A stretch of DNA of 64,000 nt from JAXLRU01 sp046330935 (lineage in GTDB: Bacteria > Actinomycetota > Actinomycetes > Actinomycetales > Kineosporiaceae), in the NCBI GenBank assembly GCA_046330935.1, contig JAXLRU010000003.1, forward strand, positions 1-64,000, in the 5' to 3' direction. Positions 1-13,080 of the stretch are shown here, one piece after another. The notes beneath the pieces were generated by a model, which ran no database searches, was not told the origin of the DNA, and saw only the letters and a list, made by a program, of their open reading frames with translations. The first letter of the stretch is position 1; each line of letters opens with the position of its first letter. Made by a program: the position numbers and the translations under genes.

Positions 1-1428
<1,428 letters not shown>

Positions 1429-1468
1429 CCTGGTTCCTTCTGTCGAAAGGCTCCAGTCGTACGGGGGT

Positions 1469-1508
1469 GACCCGCTGCCGCCGCCGAAGTCGACGGCGGC
1501 AGCGGGTC
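1469..1508 (-). other. Perfect hairpin between rpoB and rpoC
   Basis: Two perfect 15-base arms (GACCCGCTGCCGCCG at 1469-1483 and its complement at 1494-1508) enclose a 10-base loop in the short rpoB-rpoC spacer. No T-run follows on the minus strand. It could be a processing site, a partial attenuator or a 3' stabiliser for rpoB mRNA. The structure is seen; the role is inferred. Confidence 0.7.
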
Positions 1509-1524
1509 GAGGTCGCGGGGGTCG

Positions 1525-5019
<3,495 letters not shown>

Positions 5020-5122
5020 GAGGGGTCCTTCCACGGGCCTGCGGGCGTAACGTGCGCATGACAAGCGACCCGCGACCGACAAGGTCACGTCACGGGAGAA
5101 ACACAGGGCAGCGCAAAGCGGT

Positions 5123-5151
5123 AGGCTACTCAGTCCGCGAGCCGAAGTCAA
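5123..5151 (-). promoter_or_regulatory. rpoB promoter, proximal
   Basis: On the minus strand, TTGACT (5146-5151) and TAGCCT (5123-5128) are separated by exactly 17 bases, matching the actinobacterial housekeeping pattern TTGACN-N17-TANNNT. It predicts a start near 5115, about 95 bases before the rpoB TTG codon. Not tested here; based on sequence match only. Confidence 0.65.
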
Positions 5152-5491
5152 CCCATGCGGCAGCGCAGGCCTTCAGGGACCCGACGTCGGATCCCGGCCC
5201 TGCTCCCCCGAGGAGCCGCCGGCGCAGCAGCCCGGCGCCCGCAACCCTCCACCGGAGATCGCCCTCCCCGGCCGCTCAGAGGGCCGGTGGTCGTTCCCGC
5301 GCGGCGGAGAGTCACCATGTGACGCTCCCGTACGGCTGCCGGAGGTTGCCCGGCACCAGTGAGCATGGCGGCAGGTGGGAAGGTCGTCAACCCCGCGTGA
5401 GCAGAAGTCACCCGCCGGACACGTGCGCGACGCCGCTCGTCGGCGCCGCCCGGCCGCTCGTCGCGACCCGGGGGACGCTCGCGACAAACGG
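5152..5491 (-). promoter_or_regulatory. Long rpoB upstream region with a second promoter candidate
   Basis: About 340 bases between the rplL terminator and the proximal rpoB promoter carry no convincing gene. On the minus strand TTGACG (5385-5390) and CATGCT (5362-5367) are 17 bases apart, a weaker promoter candidate that would add a ~250-base leader to the rpoB transcript. Several short GC-rich inverted repeats occur, but none is a clear terminator. Long multi-promoter regions upstream of rpoB are common in actinobacteria. Confidence 0.35.
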
Positions 5492-5531
5492 CACGAGGGC
5501 CGGTCACCGCGTGCGGCGACCGGCCCTCGTG
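5492..5531 (-). terminator. Terminator of rplJ-rplL
   Basis: Fourteen-base perfect arms (CACGAGGGCCGGTC and its complement, 5492-5505 and 5518-5531) with a 12-base loop start 19 bases after the rplL stop. The minus-strand sequence just after the stem is CGTTTGTCGC, a short T-rich tail. This probably ends the rplJL transcript before the separate rpoBC promoter. Confidence 0.7.
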
Positions 5532-5550
5532 AGGGGAATTCAGCGGAACG

Positions 5551-5943
5551 TCACTTGAGGGTGACGGTGGCGCCGGCGCCCTCGAGGGCAGCCTTGGCCT
5601 TCTCCGCGGCCTCCTTGTTGACCTTCTCCAGGACGGGCTTGGGAGCGCCGTCCACCAGGTCCTTGGCCTCCTTCAGACCGAGGCCGGAGACGACCTCGCG
5701 AACGACCTTGATGACCTGGATCTTCTTGTCGCCGGCAGCCTCGAGGATGACGTCGAACTCGTCCTTCTCCTCCTCGGCGGGGGCGGCCTCGCCGCCACCG
5801 GCGCCGGCCACGGCCGCAACCGCCACGGGGGCGGCGGCCTTGACGTCGAAGGTCTCCTCGAACTGCTTCACGAACTCGGAGAGCTCGATCAGCGTCATCT
5901 CCTTGAACGCGTCAAGGAGCTCGTCGGTGCTGAGCTTCGCCAT
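5551..5943 (-). CDS. rplL: Ribosomal protein bL12 (L7/L12)
   Basis: Stalk protein of the large ribosomal subunit that recruits translational GTPases. The 130-residue product has the N-terminal dimerisation/L10-binding helices (LSTDELLDAFKEMTLIELSE), an Ala/Gly-rich flexible hinge with an acidic patch around residues 40-60, and the C-terminal factor-binding domain (VILEAAGDKKIQVIKVVR, GLGLKEAKDLVD). It ends in TVTLK, the usual bacterial C-terminus is similar. It lies 67 bases after rplJ and is followed by a strong terminator. Confidence 0.98.
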   Translation of the reverse strand: MAKLSTDELLDAFKEMTLIELSEFVKQFEETFDVKAAAPVAVAAVAGAGGGEAAPAEEEKDEFDVILEAAGDKKIQVIKVVREVVSGLGLKEAKDLVDGAPKPVLEKVNKEAAEKAKAALEGAGATVTLK

Positions 5944-6010
5944 GGTGGCGTGTCCTTCCGTGTGGTTTCCCGCGGGCTTCTCGCTCCGCCCGCGCGGGGT
6001 GGGCGGGCTT

Positions 6011-6598
6011 TCAGCCCTCGGTGGTCTCCGCGGGTGCGGCCTCGTCGGCCACGGCCTCCGCAGCAGCGGGGGCCCCCGGGTTCTCGCTCTCGCGCTTGCT
6101 GCGCAGGGCGTCGACAGTGCGAGCGGCCTGCGTCAGCGGGGCGACGAAGAGGTACGCGGCGTTGTTGAGCGACGCCTTCAGGGCGCCGGCCAGCTTCGCC
6201 AGCAGGACCTCGCGGGACTCAAGGTCCGCGAGCTTCTTGACGTCGTCGCCGGACAGCACCTTGCCGTCCAGGATCCCGCCCTTGATCACGAGCTGCGGGG
6301 TCGTCTTGGCGAAGTCGCGCAGGCCCTTGGCGGCCTCCACCGGGTCACCGGTGACGAACGCGATGGCGGTGGGACCGGACAGCTCCAGGCCGGAGGTGTC
6401 CAGGCCCGCGTCCTTGGCCGCGATCGTGGTCAGCGTGTTCTTCACCACGGCGTACGTGGCGTGGCCACCGATGCTCTTGCGGAGCTGGGTGAGCTGCGCC
6501 ACGGTGAGTCCGCGGTACTCGGTCAGGACGGCGGCGTTCGACGCACGGAACTTGTCCGTGATCTCGGCCACTGCCGCAGCCTTGTCTGGCCTCGCCAT
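6011..6598 (-). CDS. rplJ: Ribosomal protein uL10
   Basis: Base of the ribosomal stalk; it binds L12 dimers and 23S rRNA. The ATG at 6598 follows GGAAGGAGGG at good spacing and opens ARPDKAAAVAEITDKF, the standard L10 start; 195 residues. The core motif LTVAQLTQLRKSI and the C-terminal L12-binding helix (SLNNAAYLFVAPL...) are present, followed by an Ala/Glu-rich tail common in actinobacteria. A longer upstream frame overlaps the leader RNA and is not used. L10-L12 complexes normally repress this operon by binding the leader. Confidence 0.97.
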   Translation of the reverse strand: MARPDKAAAVAEITDKFRASNAAVLTEYRGLTVAQLTQLRKSIGGHATYAVVKNTLTTIAAKDAGLDTSGLELSGPTAIAFVTGDPVEAAKGLRDFAKTTPQLVIKGGILDGKVLSGDDVKKLADLESREVLLAKLAGALKASLNNAAYLFVAPLTQAARTVDALRSKRESENPGAPAAAEAVADEAAPAETTEG

Positions 6599-6619
6599 GG
6601 CCCTCCTTCCGTCGGTGGT

Positions 6620-6820
6620 GCCGGCGTCCCCGGCCCCGCAAACGACGAACGCCCCTGCGCAGGGCACGGGGCGTCGACAGGCGGGACGGGACGCTGCTCG
6701 AGGCGGCACCCACCCCCCTCAGCCAGGCTGAGGGTCGTTCCACGTTCACCTGCGCGGGCCGCTCGCATGTTGCGAGTCCTTCGTCCGCCCCAAGGGCGGT
6801 GACCGGCGGTCTTCGGCACC
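6620..6820 (-). ncRNA. L10 leader (ribosomal autoregulatory element)
   Basis: The minus-strand leader between the promoter and rplJ contains the sequence signs of the actinobacterial L10 leader: CGAAGACCGCCGGTCACC near its 5' end, CCTGCGCAGGTGAACG in the middle, a perfect CCCTCAGC/GCTGAGGG hairpin (about 6715-6733), and a final GCCCCGTGCCCTGCGCAGGGGC helix region just upstream of the ribosome-binding site. Known role: binding of L10(L12)4 represses rplJL. The limits are approximate. Confidence 0.65.
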
Positions 6821-6824
6821 GGAC

Positions 6825-6853
6825 AGCGTAGGCGATGGATGCCCTCGCGCCAA
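6825..6853 (-). promoter_or_regulatory. rplJL promoter
   Basis: TTGGCG (6848-6853) and TACGCT (6825-6830) on the minus strand are 17 bases apart. The predicted start near 6817 lies at the 5' end of the L10 leader, which supports the call. It gives rplJL its own promoter, separate from rplKA, across the inserted signalling genes. Confidence 0.6.
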
Positions 6854-6864
6854 AATCGCGGGGG

Positions 6865-7308
6865 TCAGGAGCGCGGGGGCAGCTTCACGACCTGGACGAA
6901 GAACTCGTCGATCTGCCGGACCACCTCGATGAACTGCGCGAAGTCCACGGGCTTGGTGACGTAGGCGTTGGCGTGCAGCGAGTAACTGCGCGTCACGTCC
7001 TCGAGGGCGTCGGACGTCGTCAGGACGACGACCGGGATCGTCCGCAGGCGCTCGTCCCCCTTGAGCGCGGCCAGCACCTCGCGCCCGTCCATCCGCGGGA
7101 GGTTGAGGTCGAGCAGGATGAGGTCGGGCGTGACCGCGTCGGCGTACTCGCCCTCCTTGCGCAGGTACTGCATGGCCTGCACACCGTCGCTGACGACGTT
7201 CAGCCGGTTGGCGACCTTGTTGTCCTCGAACGCCTCGCGCGTCATCAGCACGTCCCCCGGGTCGTCCTCGACGAGCAGGACGTCGATCGTGCGGGCGCGG
7301 TCAGACAC
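6865..7308 (-). CDS. Single-domain response regulator (Rcp1/CheY-like)
   Basis: A 147-residue stand-alone receiver domain with no output domain. Acidic residues EDD (14-16), phospho-acceptor D67 in LLDLNLPRMDG, the conserved Thr in VVVLTTSD and Lys in VTKPVDF are all present. Receivers of this Rcp1-like type usually relay phosphate from, or control, a partner kinase rather than bind DNA. The GTG start overlaps the kinase stop by 8 bases (GTGTCTGA), so both are translated together. Substrate and output are unknown; the likely partner is the adjacent CHASE3 kinase. Confidence 0.88.
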   Translation of the reverse strand: MSDRARTIDVLLVEDDPGDVLMTREAFEDNKVANRLNVVSDGVQAMQYLRKEGEYADAVTPDLILLDLNLPRMDGREVLAALKGDERLRTIPVVVLTTSDALEDVTRSYSLHANAYVTKPVDFAQFIEVVRQIDEFFVQVVKLPPRS

Positions 7309-8923
7309 GGGCTGGCTCCTCGGCGGGTCGGTCACCGTCGCCGTGGGGATCCCCCGCGGCGCCCGCCGGCGTGGACGGGAGGGTCCATCGTACGGTCGTG
7401 CCCTGGGGCGCGGTCCCGGGCTCGGACACGCCGATCCAGATCCGGCCCCCGTGGAACTCGACGATCTTCTTGCACAGGGCGAGGCCGATGCCGGTTCCCT
7501 CGTAGGCATCACGGCCGTGCAACCGCTGGAAGATCACGAAAACCTTGTCCACGTACTCGGGCCCGATGCCGATGCCGTTGTCCCGGCACCACAGCTCCCA
7601 CTCGCCGTCCAGCAGGCGCGCCCCCAGCTCCACCACCGGTGGGTCACTCCCCCGGAACTTCACCGCGTTGCCGACGAGGTTGGCCAGCAGCTGACGTAGG
7701 AGGCCGGCCTGCCCCTGGACCGTCGGCAGGTCGCCCACCACGACCGTGGCGCCCGCCTCCTCGATGGTGCGCGACAAGTCCTCGACCACGCCGCGCGCGA
7801 GCGCGCCCAGGTCGACGTCGGTCGTCGCCTCCACCAGCCGCCCCACCCGGCTGAACGACAGCAGGTCGTTGATCAACTGCTGCATCCGGCGCGCACCGTC
7901 GACCGCGAAGCCGATGTACTGGTCGGCGCGGTCGTCGAGCTGGCCGCCGTAGCGCCGCTGCAGCAGCTGGCAGAAGCTCGTCACCTTGCGCAGCGGCTCC
8001 TGCAGGTCGTGGGAGGCCACGTAGGCGAACTGTTCGAGGTCGCGGTTGGAGCGCTGCAGGTCCTGTGCCTGCCGTTCGAGCTCCGTCCGCGCCGCCTCGG
8101 CCTCGTCGCGGGCGGAGGAGGTCTGGGCGATCTGCTCGACGAGCCGGGCGCGCATCGCCTCGACGTCGGCGGCCAGGACGAGGATCTCGGGCGGACCGTC
8201 GACGGCGACGACGTGGTCGAGGTCTCCCCCACCGATCACCCGCGTCTCGGCCGCCAGGTCCCCGATCGGCCTGGTCACCCATCGGCGCAGCAGTGTCCAC
8301 ACGGCGAGGGCCGTACCGCCCGAGGCAAGCGCGGAGACCACCACGGCCAGGAACAGCAGGTCGGTGCGGCGGCGCAGGTCGGTCAGCGCGTCGGTGCGGG
8401 CCGTGGTGAGCTCGCCGAGGTAGGCGTCGTAGGAACGGCGGACGGCGTCGAAGCGGCGCTTGCCGTCGAGGACGTCCTCGGCGTCCAGCCGCTCCCCGGC
8501 GTCGATGCGCGCCAGGGTGGGCACGACCCACTCGTCGCGCCAGCGCCGCGCCTGGGCCTGCGCCGCCTCGGCCGCCCGGACCGCAGGCGCGTCGGGCCCG
8601 AGGAGGTCTCGGGAGAGGGACAGGGCCTCGGGAGACCAGGGCAGGGTCGCCGCGCGCATCGGCTCCAGGGTCCGGGCGTCGCGGGTGAGCGCGTACCCGC
8701 GCACGGCGGTCTCGACGTCGACGAGCTGGACGAACGTCAGGCGCGACTGCTCGACGGCGCCGTAGTAGCCGACGGCGACCCGGGACTGCTGCTGCCGCAC
8801 ACCCACGAGCGTGCCAGCCGAGACCAGGACCAGCCCCAGCAGGACGACGCCGCAGGCCGCGAGCGTGACGGCGAGCCTGCGGTGCAGGGGCCACTCCGCC
8901 AGGCGCGCTCGGTTCGCCCTCAC
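7301..8923 (-). CDS. CHASE3-HAMP sensor histidine kinase
   Basis: Membrane sensor kinase of 540 residues. Order: membrane helix 1 (about 17-40), extracytoplasmic CHASE3-like helical domain (to about 185), membrane helix 2, HAMP and coiled coil, HisKA with phospho-acceptor H305 in FAYVASHDLQEPLRKV, then the ATPase domain with N box (LLANLVGNAVKF) and G boxes (DNGIGIG, GTGIGLALCKKIVEFHGG). The HDLQEPLR form of the H box is typical of phytochrome-like and CHASE3 kinases paired with Rcp1-type receivers. The GTG start overlaps the phosphatase gene by GTGA. Ligand unknown; CHASE3 has no generally known ligand. Confidence 0.9.
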   Translation of the reverse strand: MRANRARLAEWPLHRRLAVTLAACGVVLLGLVLVSAGTLVGVRQQQSRVAVGYYGAVEQSRLTFVQLVDVETAVRGYALTRDARTLEPMRAATLPWSPEALSLSRDLLGPDAPAVRAAEAAQAQARRWRDEWVVPTLARIDAGERLDAEDVLDGKRRFDAVRRSYDAYLGELTTARTDALTDLRRRTDLLFLAVVVSALASGGTALAVWTLLRRWVTRPIGDLAAETRVIGGGDLDHVVAVDGPPEILVLAADVEAMRARLVEQIAQTSSARDEAEAARTELERQAQDLQRSNRDLEQFAYVASHDLQEPLRKVTSFCQLLQRRYGGQLDDRADQYIGFAVDGARRMQQLINDLLSFSRVGRLVEATTDVDLGALARGVVEDLSRTIEEAGATVVVGDLPTVQGQAGLLRQLLANLVGNAVKFRGSDPPVVELGARLLDGEWELWCRDNGIGIGPEYVDKVFVIFQRLHGRDAYEGTGIGLALCKKIVEFHGGRIWIGVSEPGTAPQGTTVRWTLPSTPAGAAGDPHGDGDRPAEEPARV

Positions 8924-10116
8924 GGGACCCGCCCTTCCACCAGCAGCATGGCGACGTCGTCGCTGAGCGGGCCGCCGTTGAGTTCCTGCACGTGCTTGAG
9001 GGTGTGGTCGAGCACGTCGCCCGGATCGGGGACGGGCTGGGCGCGGACCACCTCCTCGACGATGCCGGCGAGGCGGGTCACCCCCAGCCGGGCAGGCCCG
9101 GCGCCGTGGAAGCCCTCGACGAGCCCGTCGGTGAAGAACATCAGCCGCCACGACCCTCCGAGCGGCAGCCGGTGCAGGGGCCAGGTCGCGCCGTCGATCA
9201 GCCCGAGCGCCGGCCCGTGGTCGGGCACGGCCACCTGGGCGGTGGCGGCGTCGCTGCCGTGCAGGGGGGCCGGGTGACCGGCGAGCCACAGCAGGGCCTG
9301 CGAGCGGTCGGGGGCCACGGCCGTCATCGCCATCGTGGTGAAGACCTCCTCGCTGCGACGCTCGCGCACGAGCACCTCCTCGACGCCGGCGAGCAGCTCC
9401 TGCCCCCGCAGCCCGGCCAGGACCAGGGTGCGCCAGGCGATCCGCAGACAGACGCCGAGGGCCGCCTCGTCGGGCCCGTGGCCCGCGACGTCGCCGATCA
9501 CGACGTGCAACCAGCCGTCGCCGGTCTCCAGCACGTCGTAGAAGTCGCCGCCCAGCAACGCCTGCCTGCCGGGTCGGTAGCGACAGGTCACCTGCAGCCA
9601 CGGGTCGTGCACCACCGGCACCGGCAGGAGCCCCCGCTCGAGCCGGGCGTTCTCCTCGGCCCGGGCCCGCGTGGCGGCGAGCTGGCGAGCCTGCTCGTCG
9701 GCGCGACGACGCTGCACGGCGTAGCGCATCGCCCGCGCGAGCAGGCGGCCGTCGACCTGGCCCTTGACCAGGTAGTCCTGGGCGCCGACGGTCATCGCCT
9801 CCACGCCGCGGAACTCGTCGACCAGCCCGGTCAGGCAGATCACCGCTGCGGGCCCGCACAGGGCGAGCACCTCGTGCAGGGCCTGGAGGCCGTGGGCGTC
9901 GGGCAGGGCGAGGTCGACGAGGACGCAGGTGGCGTCGTCGGCGTCGGCCAGCAGGGGCCTGGCCTCGGCGAGCGTGCTCGCCCGCACCAGGGGCAGCTCG
10001 TGCCCCGCCTCGGCGAGCAGTTCGGCGACGAGGTAGGCGTCGGCGTCGTCGTCCTCCACCAGGATCACCCGGCGCACGACGTCGACGGAGGACGGGAGGA
10101 TCGGCACCGCCGCCAT
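8920..10116 (-). CDS. Response regulator with PP2C (SpoIIE/RsbU-type) phosphatase output
   Basis: A 398-residue soluble protein with an N-terminal receiver domain (EDDDAD at 21-26, D68 in VLVDLALPDAHG, Lys in LVKGQ), a helical linker (about 135-165) and a PP2C-type Ser/Thr phosphatase domain with metal-binding motifs GGDFYDV, GDVAGHGPDE and FFTDGLVEG. Such proteins usually dephosphorylate anti-sigma-factor antagonists in partner-switching pathways; I see no anti-sigma or antagonist gene here, so the target is elsewhere. The start has AAGGAGGCG upstream. It is first of a three-gene operon with the kinase and the small receiver, lodged between rplA and rplJ. Confidence 0.9.
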   Translation of the reverse strand: MAAVPILPSSVDVVRRVILVEDDDADAYLVAELLAEAGHELPLVRASTLAEARPLLADADDATCVLVDLALPDAHGLQALHEVLALCGPAAVICLTGLVDEFRGVEAMTVGAQDYLVKGQVDGRLLARAMRYAVQRRRADEQARQLAATRARAEENARLERGLLPVPVVHDPWLQVTCRYRPGRQALLGGDFYDVLETGDGWLHVVIGDVAGHGPDEAALGVCLRIAWRTLVLAGLRGQELLAGVEEVLVRERRSEEVFTTMAMTAVAPDRSQALLWLAGHPAPLHGSDAATAQVAVPDHGPALGLIDGATWPLHRLPLGGSWRLMFFTDGLVEGFHGAGPARLGVTRLAGIVEEVVRAQPVPDPGDVLDHTLKHVQELNGGPLSDDVAMLLVEGRVP

Positions 10117-10264
10117 CGACGCCTCCTTCCGAGCTCGGTCGTCGGTCGCGTCCGCAGCGATCGCGACGGTAGCCGGTGGGACGCGCCCGCGACACCGCAG
10201 ACGCCGCGCCGGCGCAGCCCCGACGCCGGTGCGGGGCGGACACCCGCGGACGGGGCGGCAAAGC

Positions 10265-10302
10265 GCCGGGCCCGGAGCCGCAGCAGCGGATCCGGGCCCG
10301 GC
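10265..10302 (-). terminator. Terminator after rplKA
   Basis: GCCGGGCCCGGA (10265-10276) and its complement (10291-10302) form a perfect 12-base stem with a 14-base loop, 17 bases past the rplA stop. No T-run, as is usual in GC-rich actinobacteria. It separates the ribosomal operon from the signalling cassette. Confidence 0.6.
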
Positions 10303-10319
10303 GGGGCGAGCGGGAGGAC

Positions 10320-11036
10320 TCAGTCCTCGTCCTCGGCCTCGAGGTTGCGGGTGCGGTTGATGTCGAGCGGGATGCCGGGGCCGTTCGTCGTGGCCACGGT
10401 GCCCTTCTTCAGGTACCGGCCCTTGGCGGCCGACGGCTTGAGCCGGAGCACCTCGTCGAGGGCCGCGGCGTAGTTCTGCACGAGGGCCGTCTCGGCGAAG
10501 GAGGCCTTGCCGATGATGAAGTGCAGGTTGCCGTGCTTGTCGACGCGGAACTCGATCTTGCCGCCCTTGATCTCCTCGACGGCCTTCGCGACGTCCATCG
10601 TCACGGTGCCGGTCTTGGGGTTGGGCATGAGGCCGCGGGGGCCGAGCACCTTGCCCAGGCGGCCGACCTTGCCCATGAGGTCGGGGGTGGCGACGACGGC
10701 GTCGAAGTCGAGCCAGCCGCCCTGGATCTTCTCGATCAGGTCGTCGGAGCCGACGTAGTCGGCGCCCGCGGCCTGGGCCTGCGCAGCACGGTCACCGGTC
10801 GCGAAGACCAGGACCCGGGCGGTCTTGCCGGTGCCGTGCGGCAGGTTGACGGTCCCACGGACCATCTGGTCGGCCTTGCGGGGGTCGACGCCGAGGCGGA
10901 AGGCGACCTCCACCGTGGCGTCGAACTTCGACGTGGAACCCGTGGCCTTGGCCAGGCGAACCGCGGCCAGCGGGCTGTAGAGGCGGGTGCGGTCGATCTG
11001 CTCGTCCGCTGCCCGGTAGGACTTGCTGCGCTTCAT
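10320..11036 (-). CDS. rplA: Ribosomal protein uL1
   Basis: Large-subunit protein of the L1 stalk, involved in release of deacylated tRNA; often also a translational repressor of its own operon. The product is 238 residues with the L1 signature (FDATVEVAFRLGVDPRKADQMVRGTVNLPHG) and the GPRGLMPNPKTGTVT loop. The acidic C-terminal tail (LEAEDED) is common in actinobacteria. ATG follows a GGAGAG ribosome-binding site. It lies 121 bases after rplK. Confidence 0.98.
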   Translation of the reverse strand: MKRSKSYRAADEQIDRTRLYSPLAAVRLAKATGSTSKFDATVEVAFRLGVDPRKADQMVRGTVNLPHGTGKTARVLVFATGDRAAQAQAAGADYVGSDDLIEKIQGGWLDFDAVVATPDLMGKVGRLGKVLGPRGLMPNPKTGTVTMDVAKAVEEIKGGKIEFRVDKHGNLHFIIGKASFAETALVQNYAAALDEVLRLKPSAAKGRYLKKGTVATTNGPGIPLDINRTRNLEAEDED

Positions 11037-11157
11037 GATCTCTCCTTGGTGCCGGCCGGAGCCGGTTCAGACGCGGCGGCGTGCGCCGCGGTCGGACGAG
11101 TCGTGGTCGACGGGCCGCGCGAGGCCCTGCCACGGGTGGTGCGTGCTGCGGGAGGGC

Positions 11158-11589
11158 TCAGCCCTCGACGGTGATGCCCATCGACCGGGCGGTGCCGGCG
11201 ATGATCTTCGCTGCCTGGTCGAGGTCGTTCGCGTTGAGGTCCTCGAACTTGGACTGGGCGATCTCGCGGACCTGCGCGGCGGTGAGGTTGCCGACCTTGG
11301 TCTTGTGCGGGACGCCGGAGCCCTTGGGCACGCCGGCAGCCTTCTTGATCAGCTCCGCGGCGGGCGGGGTCTTCGTCACGAAGGTGAAGGAGCGGTCCTC
11401 GAAGACCGTGATCTCCACCGGGATGACGTTGCCGCGCTGGGCCTCGGTCTGGGCGTTGTAGGCCTTGCAGAACTCCATGATGTTGACGCCGTGCTGGCCC
11501 AGCGCGGGGCCGATCGGCGGCGCAGGGGTGGCCTGGCCGGCCTTGATCTGCAGCTTGATGATCGCTGAGACCTTCTTCTTGGGGGGCAT
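11158..11589 (-). CDS. rplK: Ribosomal protein uL11
   Basis: GTPase-centre protein that binds 23S rRNA with the L10 stalk and is the target region of thiopeptide antibiotics. It has 143 residues, with the Pro-rich N-terminal domain ([23 protein letters not shown]) and the C-terminal rRNA-binding domain ([34 protein letters not shown]). The prolines targeted by thiostrepton-resistance mutations are present. It is followed by rplA. Confidence 0.98.
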
Positions 11590-11736
11590 GTCGGGTCCTT
11601 CGCCTGTCTGCTCGTGCGCCTGCGGTGCCGGTGCACCGTAGGGTCGGCGGCCGCCTGAGCCGCCGCACGGCCACGGGGGCCGCGGGTCTGCGGGACGCCG
11701 CCGGGGGGCGGCGTCGAGGTGCGGACGGTGCCGCGA

Positions 11737-12543
11737 TCAGATCTTCGAAACGTCCGCGAACGCCAGCTCGACCGGCGTCTCGCGGCCGAAGATCGACACG
11801 AGCACCTTGAGCTTCTGCGCGTCGGCGTTGATCTCGGAGATCGTCGCGGGCATCGTCTCGAACGGGCCGTCCATGACGGTGACGGTCTCGCCGACCTCGA
11901 AGTCGACGACCTTCACCTCGGTGGGCTTGCCGGAGGCCTTGGCCTCCTCCTCCTGCAGCGACGGCGCGAGCATGGAGACGACCTCGTCGAGGCTCAGCGG
12001 CACCGGCTGGTGGGTGTGACCCACGAAGCCGGTGACGCCCGGGGTGTGCCGCACGGCTCCCCACGACTCGTCGGTCAGGTCCATCCGCACCAGCACGTAG
12101 CCGGGGATGCGCACCCGACGGACCAGCTTCTTCTGGCCGTTCTTGATCTCCGTGACCTCTTCCATGGGCACCTCGGCCTGGAAGATGTAGTCCTCCATGT
12201 TGAGGCTGGAGATCCGGTTCTCGAGGTTGGCCTTCACCCGGTTCTCGTACCCGGCGTAGGAGTGGATGACGTACCAGTCACCGGGGGCGCGGCGCAGGGC
12301 GGCCCGGAACTCGGCCATCGTGTCGGCGCCGGCGATCTCCTCGGCGGCCGAGGGGACGGGGGTGTCGTCCTCGTCGTCCGCATCGGCCTCGTCGTCCGCC
12401 GCGAGCTCGTCGTCGGCGGCGAGCTCGTCGTCCGCGACGCCCTCGTCGTCACCCTCGTCGTCCACCTGGGTGGCGGGGGTGGCCTCGTCGTCGAGGAGTT
12501 CCTCGGAGTCGAGGTCTGCCAACTGCGGGGTCTGCTCGGACAC
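11737..12543 (-). CDS. nusG: Transcription termination/antitermination protein NusG
   Basis: RNA polymerase-associated factor linking transcription to Rho and to the ribosome. The preferred GTG at 12543 gives SEQTPQLADLDS...; 268 residues. An earlier GTG at 12585 is possible but has a poorer ribosome-binding site. The NGN domain begins near WYVIHSYAGYENRVKANLE and the KOW domain is at VVDFEVGETVTVMDGPFE. Before the NGN domain is an unusually acidic extension of about 75 residues with repeated ADDELAADDE units. Such extensions are known in actinobacteria; their function is unclear. secE lies upstream and rplK downstream. Confidence 0.95.
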   Translation of the reverse strand: MSEQTPQLADLDSEELLDDEATPATQVDDEGDDEGVADDELAADDELAADDEADADDEDDTPVPSAAEEIAGADTMAEFRAALRRAPGDWYVIHSYAGYENRVKANLENRISSLNMEDYIFQAEVPMEEVTEIKNGQKKLVRRVRIPGYVLVRMDLTDESWGAVRHTPGVTGFVGHTHQPVPLSLDEVVSMLAPSLQEEEAKASGKPTEVKVVDFEVGETVTVMDGPFETMPATISEINADAQKLKVLVSIFGRETPVELAFADVSKI

Positions 12544-12669
12544 GCTGTCGTCCCACTTCCTGTCGTCGCCTAGGGCTGGTTGCACCGGTGGAGCGTCGTC
12601 GACGGCCCCGCCCCACCAGCCGGCCTACGACCTTCCGGCGTCAGCGTGCGGCACCACGGCCGACGGGCG

Positions 12670-12957
12670 TCAGGAATCCCCACCGCCGAAGGCCCACAGC
12701 ACCAGCTTGCCGAAGCCGAAGTCCAGGATCGACACGAACACCATCATGATGACGACGAACGCCAGCACCACGGTGGTGTAGGTCGTCAGCTCCTTGCGGG
12801 TGGGGCGGACCACCTTGCGCAGCTCGCTGATGACCTGCCGCAGGAACAGCCGGATCCGGGCGGGGGTGCCGAGCAGGCGCGCCATCCGGCCCGGGTTCTT
12901 CTTGCGGGGACCCTTGGGCGCGGGGTTGTCCTTCGCCACGGACGTCGTCGTCGTCAC
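12670..12957 (-). CDS. secE: Preprotein translocase subunit SecE
   Basis: Small single-span subunit of the SecYEG protein-export channel. About 95 residues from the GTG at 12957 (VTTTTSVAKDN); the exact start is uncertain, since in-frame GTG codons also occur at 12966 and 12984. It has a basic N-terminal region (PKGPRKKNPGRMARL), the conserved amphipathic segment FLRQVISELRKVVRPTRKEL and one membrane helix (TYTTVVLAFVVIMMVFVSIL). It lies between tRNA-Trp and nusG, the standard actinobacterial order. Confidence 0.95.
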   Translation of the reverse strand: MTTTTSVAKDNPAPKGPRKKNPGRMARLLGTPARIRLFLRQVISELRKVVRPTRKELTTYTTVVLAFVVIMMVFVSILDFGFGKLVLWAFGGGDS

Positions 12958-13080
12958 GGTCCTCACCTGGAAGTCACTCGTCACCGATGCCGCTGCCTCG
13001 CCGCAGCGGGCCCGCTGCCGTTGCGCGGGTGCCACGGACGGGACGGCTCACCCCTGGCACGGATGTGCCGAGATGCACCG

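Noticed and set aside
1469..1508. Calling the rpoB-rpoC hairpin a full terminator
   Set aside because: rpoC needs the rpoB promoter, no separate promoter is evident in the short spacer, and there is no T-run.
7301..10261. A 986-codon frame covering kinase and phosphatase genes
   Set aside because: Only the part from 8923 matches a real protein; upstream it is a shadow of the phosphatase, which has clear motifs in another frame.
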